Shown: one piece after another, positions 19,316-28,327 of the stretch
Layout: each line of letters starts with the position of its first letter
Position numbering within the stretch: position 1 is the first letter of the stretch
Origin: Rhizobium sp. RCAM05350
GTDB taxonomy: Bacteria > Pseudomonadota > Alphaproteobacteria > Rhizobiales > Rhizobiaceae
Reading direction: 5' to 3'
Length of the DNA: 64,000 bases
Assembly (NCBI GenBank): GCA_024426085.1
Contig: CP087975.1
Span: 496,001-560,000 of the forward strand
Translations under genes and position numbers: made by a program
The notes under the pieces: generated by a model
What the model was told of the DNA's origin: nothing
Databases searched by the model: none
Seen by the model: the letters and a program-made list of their open reading frames with translations, nothing else

Positions 19316-20580
19316 CTAGTGGAGGGACCACGTGACCGACGTCCCAGCGAGCGTATTCTTCATATGCTCGTTCGCCTCCGCGCCCGCAGCATCTACCGCA
19401 AATTCCGGTTTCAGCCGATCGAGGAAATACATCGTCATCTTGCCCTTATTTTTCACGTCAATAGCGCCTCGCGGTGTGCAATCGAAATACGATTTGACGT
19501 GTTGATAGGTGCTTTCGGAGATGTTCACCCGGTCGCTCTCGCCGGCGTTCTCCATTCGAGCCACGATGTTCACGGCGTCGCCCCAGACGTCGTAGGTTAG
19601 CTTCTTCCGGCCAACGACGCCCGAGACGACGCCGCCTGTATGCAGCCCGATACGGGCGTGCCAAGGCGCCTGTCCGACAGCTGCCAGGCGCTGGTTCGAG
19701 GCAAAGACGAAGCGCCGAATCTCAAGAGCCGCGAGGCAGCTGCGGACGGCGTGGTCCTTGCGGCCCATCATCAGTCCGCCGGCACACATGTAGGAGTCTC
19801 CGATGGTCTTGACCTTCTCCAGCCCCTGCCGGGCGACGATGCCGTCGAACGCGGAGAAGTACATGTCGAGGTCGTCGATCAGCTCCCGAGGCGAAAGTTC
19901 AGCGGCGGATTTGGTGAAATCGACGAAGTCCGTGAAGAGGATCGTCGTTGAGGGGTGGTGGCGGGGTTCGACCGACCCTTTCTCGATCAATTCCGCGGCG
20001 ATCTTGTCCGGCAGGATGTTGTGTATCAAGCTGTCCGAGCGTTGTTTCTCCGCGGCCAGTTCCTGCTGCGCGCGAGAATCTCGATGAGCTTGAGGCGCAG
20101 TTCAAGCTGGGCGATGGTCTGGCGCGCGAGGCGCCGGATGCCTTCGGCAGCCTCGAAAGTGAGCTCGCGCGGGGTGAGGTCCATGATGCAGAGCGTGCCC
20201 AGTGCATGGCCGCCTGAATCGATCAGCGGCATGCCGGCGTAGAAGCTGATGAAGGGTTCAGTTCCGATGAAGGGCAATGCCTTGAAGCGATCGTCGGCGT
20301 GGGTGTCTGGCACCACAAGCATGTCGCTCCGGCAGATCGCGTGAGCGCAGCAGACGCCGCCGCGGGGCAGTTCATCGATGCCCGGAGGCACGCCATGACG
20401 AGATTTGAGCCATATCTTAGTATCCCCGACGACGTTGACGATCGCGATCGGCGTACCGGCAATCAGGGAGGCGAGATTGGTGAGATCGTCAAATCCGGCT
20501 TCTGGATCGGTGCCGTATACGTCATATGCCTGGACTGCGGCCAAGCGTTCAACTTCGTTCTCGGGGAGAGGGAAGTCCAT
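19316..20580 (-). CDS. GAF-domain class III adenylate cyclase, frameshifted
   Basis: Predicted cytoplasmic cyclase making cAMP. Residues ~10-165 form a GAF domain (IAIVNVVGDTKIWLKSRHG, RGGVCCAHAI, GMPLIDSGGHALGTLCIMD). The frame changes near 20080 in the linker helix, after which NILPDKIAAELIEKG leads into the catalytic domain: ILFTDFVDFT and KTIGDSYMCAGG carry the two metal-binding aspartates, EKVKTIGD supplies the adenine-selecting lysine, and YDVWGDAVNIVARMENAG the aspartate, asparagine and arginine of the active site. This set predicts ATP rather than GTP. Monocistronic; start chosen at MDFPLPENE. Confidence 0.85.
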
Positions 20581-20696
20581 CCGACGCTCCATTGTGCGCA
20601 GGCCGATAAATGGCCCCCGCGGGTCCGGATCTGGTCGCGTCCTGCCCAAGCAGTCATCGTCCGCCCGATGCCCCTGCCCGCCGAAATTTACTCCAT

Positions 20697-20852
20697 CTAT
20701 GTCCGTTGGGCAATGACGCCGCGCCGGAACGCGAGAAGCTGCTTGCCTTCAAGCGTTGCCTGATACGGCGCATCAACGCGCATTTCGTCGGCAAGCGCGG
20801 AGAGCTGGGCGCGAGTGGACGGTGCGCTAGCGTCGCGTAACCGGTACGCCAT
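20697..20852 (-). CDS. Possible small protein, unrecognised
   Basis: A 51-codon frame starting MAYRLRDASAPSTRAQL and ending RRGVIAQRT, just upstream of the cyclase gene. It has a plausible amino-acid mix (helical, charged), but overlaps a gene relic on the other strand and has no clear ribosome-binding site. I do not recognise it; it may be chance. Confidence 0.2.
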   Translation of the reverse strand: MAYRLRDASAPSTRAQLSALADEMRVDAPYQATLEGKQLLAFRRGVIAQRT

Positions 20853-20970
20853 CGGCAATCGCAACGAACTTTCAATCAATCCCGACGGCTCGCTCGGCCG
20901 TTACATCCAGCGGGAGTCCCCAGGGAAAGATAAGGAAACGAGCTGGATGCCGAAGTACGCAGTCCGCAGT
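20830..20970 (+). pseudogene. Relic of a DUF1254/DUF1214-family gene
   Basis: The plus strand encodes NRYAIGNRNELSINPDGSL, then RYIQRESPGKDKETSWMP, which matches the conserved C-terminal block of DUF1214 proteins (usual form DGSLxxYIQxxSPGxDKExNWLP). Nothing upstream in the same frame extends the domain and downstream sequence loses it, so only about 45 codons remain. Such proteins are usually 330-480 residues. Identification is from memory of the family motif. Confidence 0.6.
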
Positions 20971-21568
20971 GGCTCGCTTTCTGTTGGGCATGCTTCTCGC
21001 TCATGGCGTCCTGCCGTTTTGGGACATGATGCGTGGCCTGCTTGAGATCTTCAGCAAGTGCGGGGCTTACGAGGAAGTGATCGATCCGATGGTGTCGGGG
21101 CGTATCGATCTAACGGTCGGCTAGGGCACCGTGCTCTGGCATATCCGAGCTCTAACGGTTCGTTGCTCAGCAATCGGACAGTCCGTCCAGAAGTCCCTCA
21201 TTGCGAGCCGCGACGACCTGCGAAATCGGATTAGAAAGCGTTTCGACAAGACTGTTGGCGAGGGGACGCTTCCTCGCGGATCGACAGCAAGGAAGCTGCC
21301 GGATTAGTGATGACAATTATCCAGGGGATGGCGGTGCAAGCCAAGGGCGGAGTAACGCGGACCAATGAGAGAGGTATGTCGTTATCGCGCTCGAAGGTTG
21401 GCGAAGCTTTCCCACAATAGAATGGCGCCCTTCTAGACTATGGAAAATGCTGGTTTTAGCGATCGGACGGCCCGCCAAGCACGAGAAGCAGTTTTGCCGG
21501 TTTATCCGGCCGTGGCGGAGAAAACGAAATCGCCAGTAGAACAGCAATGCGGAATGCACGGAGAGAAA
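20971..21568. other. Degenerate region with unrecognised coding remnants
   Basis: About 600 bases. One plus-strand frame reads FLLGMLLAHGVLPFWDMMRG then LLEIFSKCGAYEEVIDPMV to a TAG at 21122, after which the same frame stays open for another 60 codons (QKSLIASRDDLRNRIRKRF). This resembles one protein with a premature stop, but I do not recognise it. The rest shows no gene. Confidence 0.35.
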
Positions 21569-21598
21569 CGCCGCCCCCTCATCGCGAAGGGGGCGGCG
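21569..21598 (-). terminator. Likely terminator of the NitT/TauT-FAH operon
   Basis: Perfect 10-bp stem CGCCGCCCCC / GGGGGCGGCG with a 10-base loop, 13 bases beyond the FAH stop codon on the minus strand. The following minus-strand sequence (GTTTCTCTCC) is only weakly T-rich. Confidence 0.65.
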
Positions 21599-21610
21599 CA
21601 AATGTCTGGA

Positions 21611-22320
21611 TCAGGCGACTTTGACGGTAATGGAGTCGATGCCGTCCACGTGGCCGACCATCTCGTCACCGGTGACCACAGCACCGACGCCAGCGGGCGT
21701 GCCCACGAAGATCAGATCGCCGGCCTTCAGTTCGAACAGGCGGGACAGGTAGGCGATCATTTCCGGCACTTTCCAGAGCATCTGGTTGAGGTCGCCGTTC
21801 TGGCGCACTTCGCCATTGACCTTGAGCCAGATTGCACCGGCGGTCGGATGACCGACCTTGGACACCGGATGCAGAACGCTGCATGGGGCGGAGGCTTCGA
21901 AAGCCTTGCCCGTCTCCCATGGCCGTCCGGCCTTCTTGGCTTCGCCCTGAAGGTCTCGGCGGGTCATGTCGAGGCCGACGCCATAGCCGAAGACGTGGTC
22001 CATCGCGCTTTCCGAGCGGAATGTTGGTGCCGCCCTTGTGAAGCGCGACGATCAGTTCGATCTCGTGATGAACGTCCTTGCTTTCGCTCGGATAGGGAAA
22101 ATCCCTGCCTGGAGGCACCAGCGTATCGGGGTTCTTCTGGAAGAAGAACGGCGGCTCCTTGTTCAGGGTCGTGCCCCATCTCGACCGCATGATCGGCGAA
22201 GTTGCGGCCGACGCAATAGATGCGGTGGACGGGGAAGAGCGCGTCAGTGCCAGCGACCGGCATGGTCGGGGCAGGCTCAGGTGTGAAGACGTAGTTGGCG
22301 AGGTGAGGCATTTGGTTCAT
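21611..22320 (-). CDS. Fumarylacetoacetate hydrolase-family protein (fumarylpyruvate hydrolase-like), frameshifted
   Basis: About 235 residues. N-terminus LFPVHRIYCVGRNFADHAVEMG is the typical FAH entry motif. After frame changes near 22165 and 22015 it continues FFFQKNPDTLVPPG, ESKDVHHEIELIVALHKGG (the H-E-x-E metal site), GYGVGLDMTRRDLQ and DLIFVGTPAGVGAVVTGD. Short members with this pattern hydrolyse fumarylpyruvate or acylpyruvates in aromatic ring degradation. ATG at 22320 overlaps the permease stop by one base, so it is the last gene of the ABC operon; the transporter may import an aromatic or sulfonated acid. Confidence 0.83.
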
Positions 22321-23071
22321 TATCGCGCTCCTGCGTAATATTCGATGCGTTTTTCGAAGTGTTCGACCGCCGCGGAGAGCAACATTGCCGCCACGAACAG
22401 AATGAGTGTGAGAGCCCAGAAGCGCTCCATATCGAAGCTGCGGGAATAGAGTTCGAAGAGTTCCCCGTAGCCGATGATGGAGACCAGGATCTGGCCGATG
22501 ACGACGCCCTTGACCCCGCGGATGAGGCCGATGCGGATGCCCGCGAGGATTTCCGGAAGGGCGGAGAGAAGAACGATCTTGGTGAAGATCGTCCAGCGCG
22601 AGGCGCCGTAGCAGCGTCCCATTTCGATCAGCGACGGGGAACCTGCATGACTCCAGCCCGCGCATCGAGAACGATGATCCAGACCGCGAACAGAAACACC
22701 GTGACGAAGACGGTGGTTTCGCCGAGACCAAAGAGGATCATCAGGATCGGCACCAGCGCCGAAAGAGGGGCGCTGACGAACATGTTGACCCAGAGGCCGA
22801 AGATGTTGTCGATGATCCTCACGCGCCCCATGAGGACGCCGAGCGGAACGCCAACGGCGATGGCGAGTGCCATGCCGTAGACGAACGACCGGAGCGTGAT
22901 CAGGGTGGCGCTCTGCCAGGAACCGGTTTGGACGAGTTCGAACCCGGCCGCGATCACCGAGGTCATCGGCGGGATCAGGAAGATGAAATCCAGCCGCCCG
23001 ACAATTTCCCACAGCAGCGCCCACATCACCAGCGATGCCATCATGGGAATGCGGATACCGAAAAGGGTCAT
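22320..23071 (-). CDS. NitT/TauT-type ABC transporter permease, frameshifted
   Basis: About 250-residue permease of the SsuC/TauC family. Starts MTLFGIRIPMMASLVMWALLW at an ATG overlapping the ATPase stop. Membrane spans include LAIAVGVPLGVLMGRV, and after a frame change near 22640 the EAA-type loop SPSLIEMGRCYGASRWTIFTK appears, then the last spans. One of two permeases in this operon, suggesting a heterodimeric channel. Confidence 0.85.
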
Positions 23072-23885
23072 ATCCGCTTACTCCCGCATACTGGCGCAGC
23101 CCCTGCCAGATTTCCTCGACGACATCGAGATAACCGGCATCGCGACGAATATCGTCGGGCGAGGCTGAGCGATCGATCATCGGATCGATGATCTGGGAAA
23201 TGCGGCCGGGCCGCGGCGAAAGCAGCACGATGCGATCCGACACATAGACCGCTTCTTCGATCGAATGGGTGACGAAGATGAAGGTCTTCTTTTCAGATCA
23301 ACCAACCTGAGCAAATCTTCCTGGAACTTGCGCCGGTTCTGCTCGTCCACCGCCGAGAAGGGTTCGTCGAGAAGCAGAACGTCGGCGTTGACCGCGAAGG
23401 CCCGCGCAATCCCCACCCGCTGGCGCATGCCGCCGGAGAGTTCGTGCGGGTACTTGTCCTCGAAACCGGCCAGGCCGACTTCCTCGATATAGCGGCGTGC
23501 GGTTCGGTTGCGCTCCTGCAACGGAGATGCCCTTGAGCTCGAGACCGAAGCCGACATTGCGCAACACCGTCGCCCAGGGCATCAGGGCAAAGTCCTGGAA
23601 GACGAAGGCGCGTTCGGGGCCTGGACCGGTGACGGCCTTTCCGTTGACGCGGATTTCGCCCGAGGTCGAGGGCACGAGGCCTGCGATGATCTTCAGCAGG
23701 GTTGTCTTGCCACAACCGGATGGTCCGAGAAGCGTGGTCAGCTTGCCACGCTCGAAATCGAGATTGATGCCGCGAAGGGCTTCGATTTCACCGTATTTCT
23801 TGCAGATGTCCCGGACCTCGACGACGGCGTCGCCGATCTTTGCGGCCGCAGGGCCATTGGCGCGAGACAGGGCAGCATTTGCCAT
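23068..23885 (-). CDS. NitT/TauT-type ABC transporter ATP-binding protein, frameshifted
   Basis: About 272 residues, SsuB/TauB type. Start at 23885 has an excellent AAAGGAGGAAG ribosome-binding site. Walker A GPSGCGKTT and Q-loop FVFQDFALMPWATV are in the first frame; after a change near 23520 the signature LSGGMRQRVGIARAF and Walker B DVLLLDEPFSAVD follow; another near 23290 leads to SDRIVLLSPRPGRI; and a last near 23090 would place the TGA over the next ATG (ATGA). Order and motifs are complete, so the gene is likely functional despite the breaks. Confidence 0.83.
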
Positions 23886-23901
23886 CTCACTTCCTCCTTT
23901 T

Positions 23902-24729
23902 TCAGGACGCAGCACATGCGTTTCCGAAATATTGCAGGCCCGCCAGTGTCAGCGTCGAGACCGCGATGATGGAGGCGACCGACGCATACATGTGCGCGTA
24001 GTTGGCCACCGACCGATGATAGGTGATGAGATCGCCGATGCCAGTGGGCGTGATCAGCAGTTCCGCCAGCATCACACCGATGAAACCGGCAGCGATGCCG
24101 AGACGCAGGCCGGCGAACAGGACGGGCGATGCATCCGGAATGATGATCTTGAAGATCTGCTGCATGCGCGTCCCCTGGAAGGAACGGCACATATCGACCA
24201 GCGACGGATTGACGTGGCGCACCGCCTTGTACGCATTGAGCACGATGACCGGCAGCGCCAGCATGATGACCGCGAGCGTCTTTGCCGTCAGCCCGATCCC
24301 ATAGATGAAAGTGACGAGTGGGACGAGCGCCGCCATCGGCGCCGCCTGAAGTACGATGAACACCGGCGCCAGAAGCCATTCCACCTTGGTGGACAGACCC
24401 ATGGCGACGCCGAGGGCGATGCCGAAGATCGCCGAGACGGCGACGCCGAGAACGAGCGGCTGGAGCGTCAGGAAATAGGCGTAGATCATGGTCCCGTCGA
24501 AGACCATCTCGAAGAAGGCAATGACGGTTTCGCTGAAGGTGGGGAACGCAAAGCTGATCGGAACCAGCCCCGCGATCTCCCAGGCGCCGAACAGGATCGC
24601 CAGCGACAGAACGACCCAGAAGGACCGCCTCTCCTCGGCAAACCGGAAAAGCGCCGCTCCGGCCGTGACCGGAGCCTTCTTGGCTCCGATCCCGTCGGTC
24701 AGTTTGGGGTGTGATACGGACGCCTGCAT
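23902..24729 (-). CDS. NitT/TauT-type ABC transporter permease
   Basis: 275 residues, intact, SsuC/TauC family. Hydrophobic spans start with FWVVLSLAILFGAWEIAGLV; the cytoplasmic coupling loop reads DMCRSFQGTRMQQIFKIII. Start set at the ATG for MQASVSHPK, directly after the binding-protein stop; an upstream ATG at 24753 would overlap that gene. Sixteen bases separate it from the ATPase gene. Confidence 0.88.
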   Translation of the reverse strand: MQASVSHPKLTDGIGAKKAPVTAGAALFRFAEERRSFWVVLSLAILFGAWEIAGLVPISFAFPTFSETVIAFFEMVFDGTMIYAYFLTLQPLVLGVAVSAIFGIALGVAMGLSTKVEWLLAPVFIVLQAAPMAALVPLVTFIYGIGLTAKTLAVIMLALPVIVLNAYKAVRHVNPSLVDMCRSFQGTRMQQIFKIIIPDASPVLFAGLRLGIAAGFIGVMLAELLITPTGIGDLITYHRSVANYAHMYASVASIIAVSTLTLAGLQYFGNACAAS

Positions 24730-24730
24730 C

Positions 24731-25720
24731 CTACTTCGTGCCTGCCTTGGCAAGTGCCGCCTTGAGCGCGTCGAGGCTCCAGAAGTCTTCGACCTTCAGC
24801 TCCTTCGGATCACCGGTCAGCGCACCGGACACCGTGTAGAAATCAAAGTCGTCTCGGGCCGCATCTTCGCCACCGCCATTGAGCGGCATGTTCGCAGCCG
24901 CTTCCGTGAAATAGGGCTCGATATCGGCGATCATTTCCGGTGTTGCGTCGGGAAGCAGCTTGTACTTTTCGCGCAGCGCCACGATCGATTTCGGATCGGC
25001 TGCCACCTCGCGCCAGGTCGTCAGGATCGCTTCGACCAAAACTTCGACATCCTTCGGATTGGCCGTCAGATAATCCATGTTGGCAAAGAGCGCTTCGTCG
25101 GTTGCGGCGACCTCGCCGAGCGGCAGGAAGGCGAATTTACCTGGCGCTTCCTTTTCCAGAATACGCTTGCCGGACGGATCGACGATTGTCGCCTTGACGT
25201 TGCCCTGAAGCAGAGCACCGGTGCGCACTTCGGCACCTGGAACATAGGCGATGTTGGAATATTTGATGCCGTTCTTATCAGCCATCAGCTGCATGATCGC
25301 TTCCGTGCCCGAACCGCGCGAATGGACGGCAATCTCCTGACCGTTCAGATCCTTCCAGTCTTTGTAGAACTCCGTATTGACTACGGGATAGAACTGCAGC
25401 TTGCTCAGCTGCATGAAAACCCGAATGGGCGCCTTGACCTTCTGCAGAAGGGCATACGGACCACCGATGCCGATGTCGGCCTGCCCGCTGACCACAGCCT
25501 GCGCCGCGATATCCTCGCTCTTCAGGAATGTAACCTGGACATCGACGCCCTTCTCCTTGGCGCGCTCCAGGGCGACGAGCAGATGCAGTGACTCCACCGT
25601 CGCGATGTCACCAAAGGCGATGCGCATCGGATCGGCCCAGGCGACCGCCGGCAGTGCGGCTGCGACCGTAAAAGCGACCGCGGCGGTGCACGCCTGAATT
25701 CTTCTGGCGAACTTCCTCAT
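24731..25720 (-). CDS. NitT/TauT-type ABC transporter substrate-binding protein
   Basis: 329 residues, intact. Signal peptide ~1-29 ending AVAWA before DPMRIAFGDI. The SsuA/ThiY-like fold is indicated by VVSGQADIGIGGPYALLQK and ELNGQ-type DLNGQEIAVHSRGSGTEA. Ribosome-binding site GGGAGGAAAT precedes the ATG. First gene of the leftward operon whose last gene is a FAH-family hydrolase, so the ligand is probably a small organic acid rather than nitrate; this is inference. Confidence 0.9.
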   Translation of the reverse strand: MRKFARRIQACTAAVAFTVAAALPAVAWADPMRIAFGDIATVESLHLLVALERAKEKGVDVQVTFLKSEDIAAQAVVSGQADIGIGGPYALLQKVKAPIRVFMQLSKLQFYPVVNTEFYKDWKDLNGQEIAVHSRGSGTEAIMQLMADKNGIKYSNIAYVPGAEVRTGALLQGNVKATIVDPSGKRILEKEAPGKFAFLPLGEVAATDEALFANMDYLTANPKDVEVLVEAILTTWREVAADPKSIVALREKYKLLPDATPEMIADIEPYFTEAAANMPLNGGGEDAARDDFDFYTVSGALTGDPKELKVEDFWSLDALKAALAKAGTK

Positions 25721-25756
25721 TTGATTTCCTCCCGTTGAATGGGTCCTCCTCAGAAC

Positions 25757-25978
25757 CCAATTTCAAACCAATTCTGTATTAATCCGGATTTGTGTCAACC
25801 AATTTCTTCGAGGCGGCGCTCGATACAGAGCCCTAGCCGGCCTCAAAGTTACACAAAATGCGGCTTAAAATGCTGAATATGTTGATATAATTTGCGCTCC
25901 AGAAAATGCGCGGCAGCATAACTCGACGCTTGACACGACCACAATGACAAACTATAAACAAAACCAATTCACAATTGG
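25757..25978. promoter_or_regulatory. Cluster of CCAATT half-sites, one a perfect palindrome
   Basis: CCAATT occurs at 25757, 25768, 25799 and 25964. The last forms a perfect palindrome, CCAATT-CAC-AATTGG (25964-25978), ending 11 bases before the regulator's ATG. All lie between the binding-protein gene and the divergent FadR-type gene, where an autoregulated operator would be expected. The binding protein is not demonstrated. Confidence 0.5.
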
Positions 25979-25989
25979 CTCACGGAAAC

Positions 25990-26664
25990 ATGGACGAAAA
26001 CACCGATTTGTCAGCGCTGGCCAAACTCAAGGGATTTCTCGCGACTGCCGAACTACCCGACGACGGCAGACTGCCCCCCGAGCGCGAGCTGGCAGAGTCC
26101 CTGGAGATTGGCCGCGCGGTGCTGCGCAAGGCACTGGCGACCCTGCAGGCTGAAGGCGTCGTTTGGCGGCATGTTGGCAAGGGAACATTCACCGGTGACC
26201 GTCCGATCGACACAGTCGCAGACATCAACTCCATGGTTCAGAGAACGAACCCGCTCGAGGTTATGGGCGCTCGCATCGCCTTTGAGCCGGAAGTGGCGCG
26301 ATGCGCCGCACTGAATGCGACCGCGGCGCAGATCGCCGAGATGCGCAGTTGTATGCAGAAGGCGCAGCAGGCACCGACATGGCGCCTTTACGAGCAATGG
26401 GACAACAAGCTGCACCGCACCATCGGCGAGGCATCGCAGAACTCGCTGCTGCTTGGACTGCTCGACACGCTGAACGCGGTGCGCCGCGCTGTCACCTGGG
26501 GCCGGCTACGCGCCACGCCGTTGCGCCCGCCCGCCGACCACCACAGTTTTGCCGAACACGAGCGCATCGTTCAGGCGATTGCCGATCGCGACCCGGCTGC
26601 TGCTGCTGAAGCGATGCGAAAGCACTTGCGCAGCGTTGAAAGCCACATGCGCGACGCAGACTAA
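25990..26664 (+). CDS. GntR-family regulator, FadR/FCD subfamily
   Basis: 224 residues, intact. Winged helix at ~25-75 (RLPPERELAESLEIGRAVLR, then ALATLQAEGVVWRHVGKGTF). The C-terminal all-helical FCD domain has the metal-site pattern spread over EQWDNKLHRTIGEAS, NSLLLGLLDTLNAVRR and EHERIVQAIADRDPAAA. Start taken as the ATG for MDENTDLS; a TTG at 25975 would also be in frame but lies inside the palindrome. Divergent from the NitT/TauT operon, its most likely target, with an organic acid as effector. Confidence 0.88.
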   Translation: MDENTDLSALAKLKGFLATAELPDDGRLPPERELAESLEIGRAVLRKALATLQAEGVVWRHVGKGTFTGDRPIDTVADINSMVQRTNPLEVMGARIAFEPEVARCAALNATAAQIAEMRSCMQKAQQAPTWRLYEQWDNKLHRTIGEASQNSLLLGLLDTLNAVRRAVTWGRLRATPLRPPADHHSFAEHERIVQAIADRDPAAAAEAMRKHLRSVESHMRDAD

Positions 26665-26714
26665 GCCACAGCCCCTTATCCACATTGTTCTCCAACATTT
26701 TTAAAGGCATTCCC

Positions 26715-27928
26715 ATGACAAAGATCAAGGTCGCCAATCCGGTCGTCGAGCTCGACGGCGATGAAATGACCCGCATCATCTGGCAGTTCATCAAGGAAAA
26801 GCTGATCCATCCCTATCTGGATATCGATCTGGAATATTACGACCTCGGCATGGAAAACCATGATGCGACCAACGATCAGGTGACGATCGATTCTGCCAAC
26901 GCCATCAAGAAGCACGGCGTCGGCGTCAAGTGCGCCACCATCACGCCTGACGAGCAGCGCGTCAGGAATTCGGCCTGAAGAAGATGTGGAAGTCGCCGAA
27001 CGGTACGATCCGCAACATTCTCGGCGGCGTCATCTTCCGCGAACCGATCATCTGCAAGAACGTGCCGCGCCTGGTTCCCGGCTGGACCAAGCCGATCATC
27101 GTCGGCCGCCACGCCTTCGGCGACCAGTACCGCGCCACCGACTTCAAGTTCCCCGGCAAGGGCAAGCTGACGATGAAGTTCGTCGGCGAAGACGGTACGG
27201 AAATCGAACATGAAGTCTATGACGCGCCGGCCGCCGGTGTTGCCATGGGCATGTACAACCTCGACGAATCGATCACCGATTTCGCCTGGGCATCGCTGAA
27301 CTACGGCCTGCAGCGCGGCGTTCCGGTCTATCTGTCGACCAAGAACACCATCCTCAAGGTCTATGACGGCCGCTTCAAGGATATCTTCCAGCAAGTGTTC
27401 GATGCCGAATTTGCCGGCAAGTTCAAGGAAGCCAAGATCCGGTACGAACACCGCCTGATCGACGACATGGTCGCCTCGGCGCTCAAGTGGTCGGGTGGCT
27501 ATGTCTGGGCCTGCAAGAACTATGACGGCGACGTCCAGTCCGACATCGTCGCGCAGGGCTTCGGCTCGCTCGGCCTGATGACCTCGGTTCTGATGACGCC
27601 GGATGGCCAGACGGTGGAAGCCGAAGCAGCCCACGGCACGGTGACCCGTCACTACCGCCAGCACCAGAAGGGCGAGGAAACCTCGACCAACTCGATCGCC
27701 TCGATCTTCGCCTGGACGCGCGGCCTTGCCCACCGCGCCAAGCTCGACGACAACACTGAGCTGGCCAAGTTTGCCGACACGCTGGAAAAGGTCTGCGTCG
27801 ATACGGTCGAGAGCGGCTTCATGACCAAGGATCTGGCGTTGCTGATCGGCCCCGACCAGCCATGGCTCTCGACCACCGGCTTCCTCGACAAGATCGACGA
27901 GAACCTGAAGAAGGCAATGGCTGCTTAA
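26715..27928 (+). CDS. icd: Isocitrate dehydrogenase [NADP], frameshifted by one base
   Basis: TCA-cycle enzyme converting isocitrate to 2-oxoglutarate with NADP. Matches the eukaryote-like type II rhizobial enzyme of about 404 residues: MTKIKVANPVVELDGDEMTR, then GTIRNILGGVIFREPI, RHAFGDQYRATDFK, DDMVASALKWSGG and EAAHGTVTRHYRQHQKG. The frame breaks at about 26970: the sequence reads GTCAGGAATTC where continuity needs one more base (GTCGAGGAATTC gives VEEFGLKKMWKSPNG). Because this is a central, normally single-copy gene, the break is most likely a sequencing error. Own terminator follows. Confidence 0.95.
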
Positions 27929-27952
27929 GCAACGTCATTTTTGTGAAGACAG

Positions 27953-27980
27953 AAACCCGGCCATCGTGCCGGGTTTTTTT
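27953..27980 (+). terminator. Rho-independent terminator of icd
   Basis: Perfect 9-bp stem AAACCCGGC / GCCGGGTTT with loop CATCGT and a run of seven T, 24 bases after the icd stop. Confidence 0.93.
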
Positions 27981-28292
27981 ATTGGAGATATCAATGTTCC
28001 GGCGCCGCGCCTTTCCGACCCACTCGATAGTCGACCGAAATCGATCAAGCCCACCCCGCTCAGACGCACATTATGAAAGCCAAGCCCGCGGTTGGCGGAA
28101 CAGGTAAAACGCATGGTTCGCGCGAACGGCAGCGACTGCTCAGTTGAAAGCGCTCGGAATGACCATAGCAGGACCATCGACCTTCTGCCGGAACGCATCG
28201 TGTCAGGTCGATCCGGAATAAGGATTTGAACCACTGCCCATATCTGAGACGGCGTTGACCGCGAGGGAAACGATTCGTTAAAATTCATTCGA
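27981..28292. other. Intergenic region without a recognised gene
   Basis: About 310 bases between the icd terminator and the cecR promoter. Open frames are short and unconvincing on both strands; I see no RNA gene. Confidence 0.4.
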
Positions 28293-28321
28293 TTGACTTA
28301 AACTTCAGTCGAGCATATATA
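28289..28321 (+). promoter_or_regulatory. cecR promoter with embedded imperfect palindrome
   Basis: -35 TTGACT (28293-28298), a 17-base spacer and -10 TATATA (28316-28321). The spacer and -35 overlap an imperfect dyad running TCGATTGACTT to CTTCAGTCGA (28289-28312), a natural TetR operator position for autoregulation. The ATG at 28328 is only 7 bases past the -10 box, so the transcript would start on or next to the start codon. Confidence 0.6.
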
Positions 28322-28327
28322 TGCGCC

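Noticed and set aside
23497..24714. A 405-codon plus-strand frame opposite the NitT/TauT ATPase and permease
   Set aside because: Low-complexity Asp/Arg/His-rich shadow of genuine minus-strand genes.
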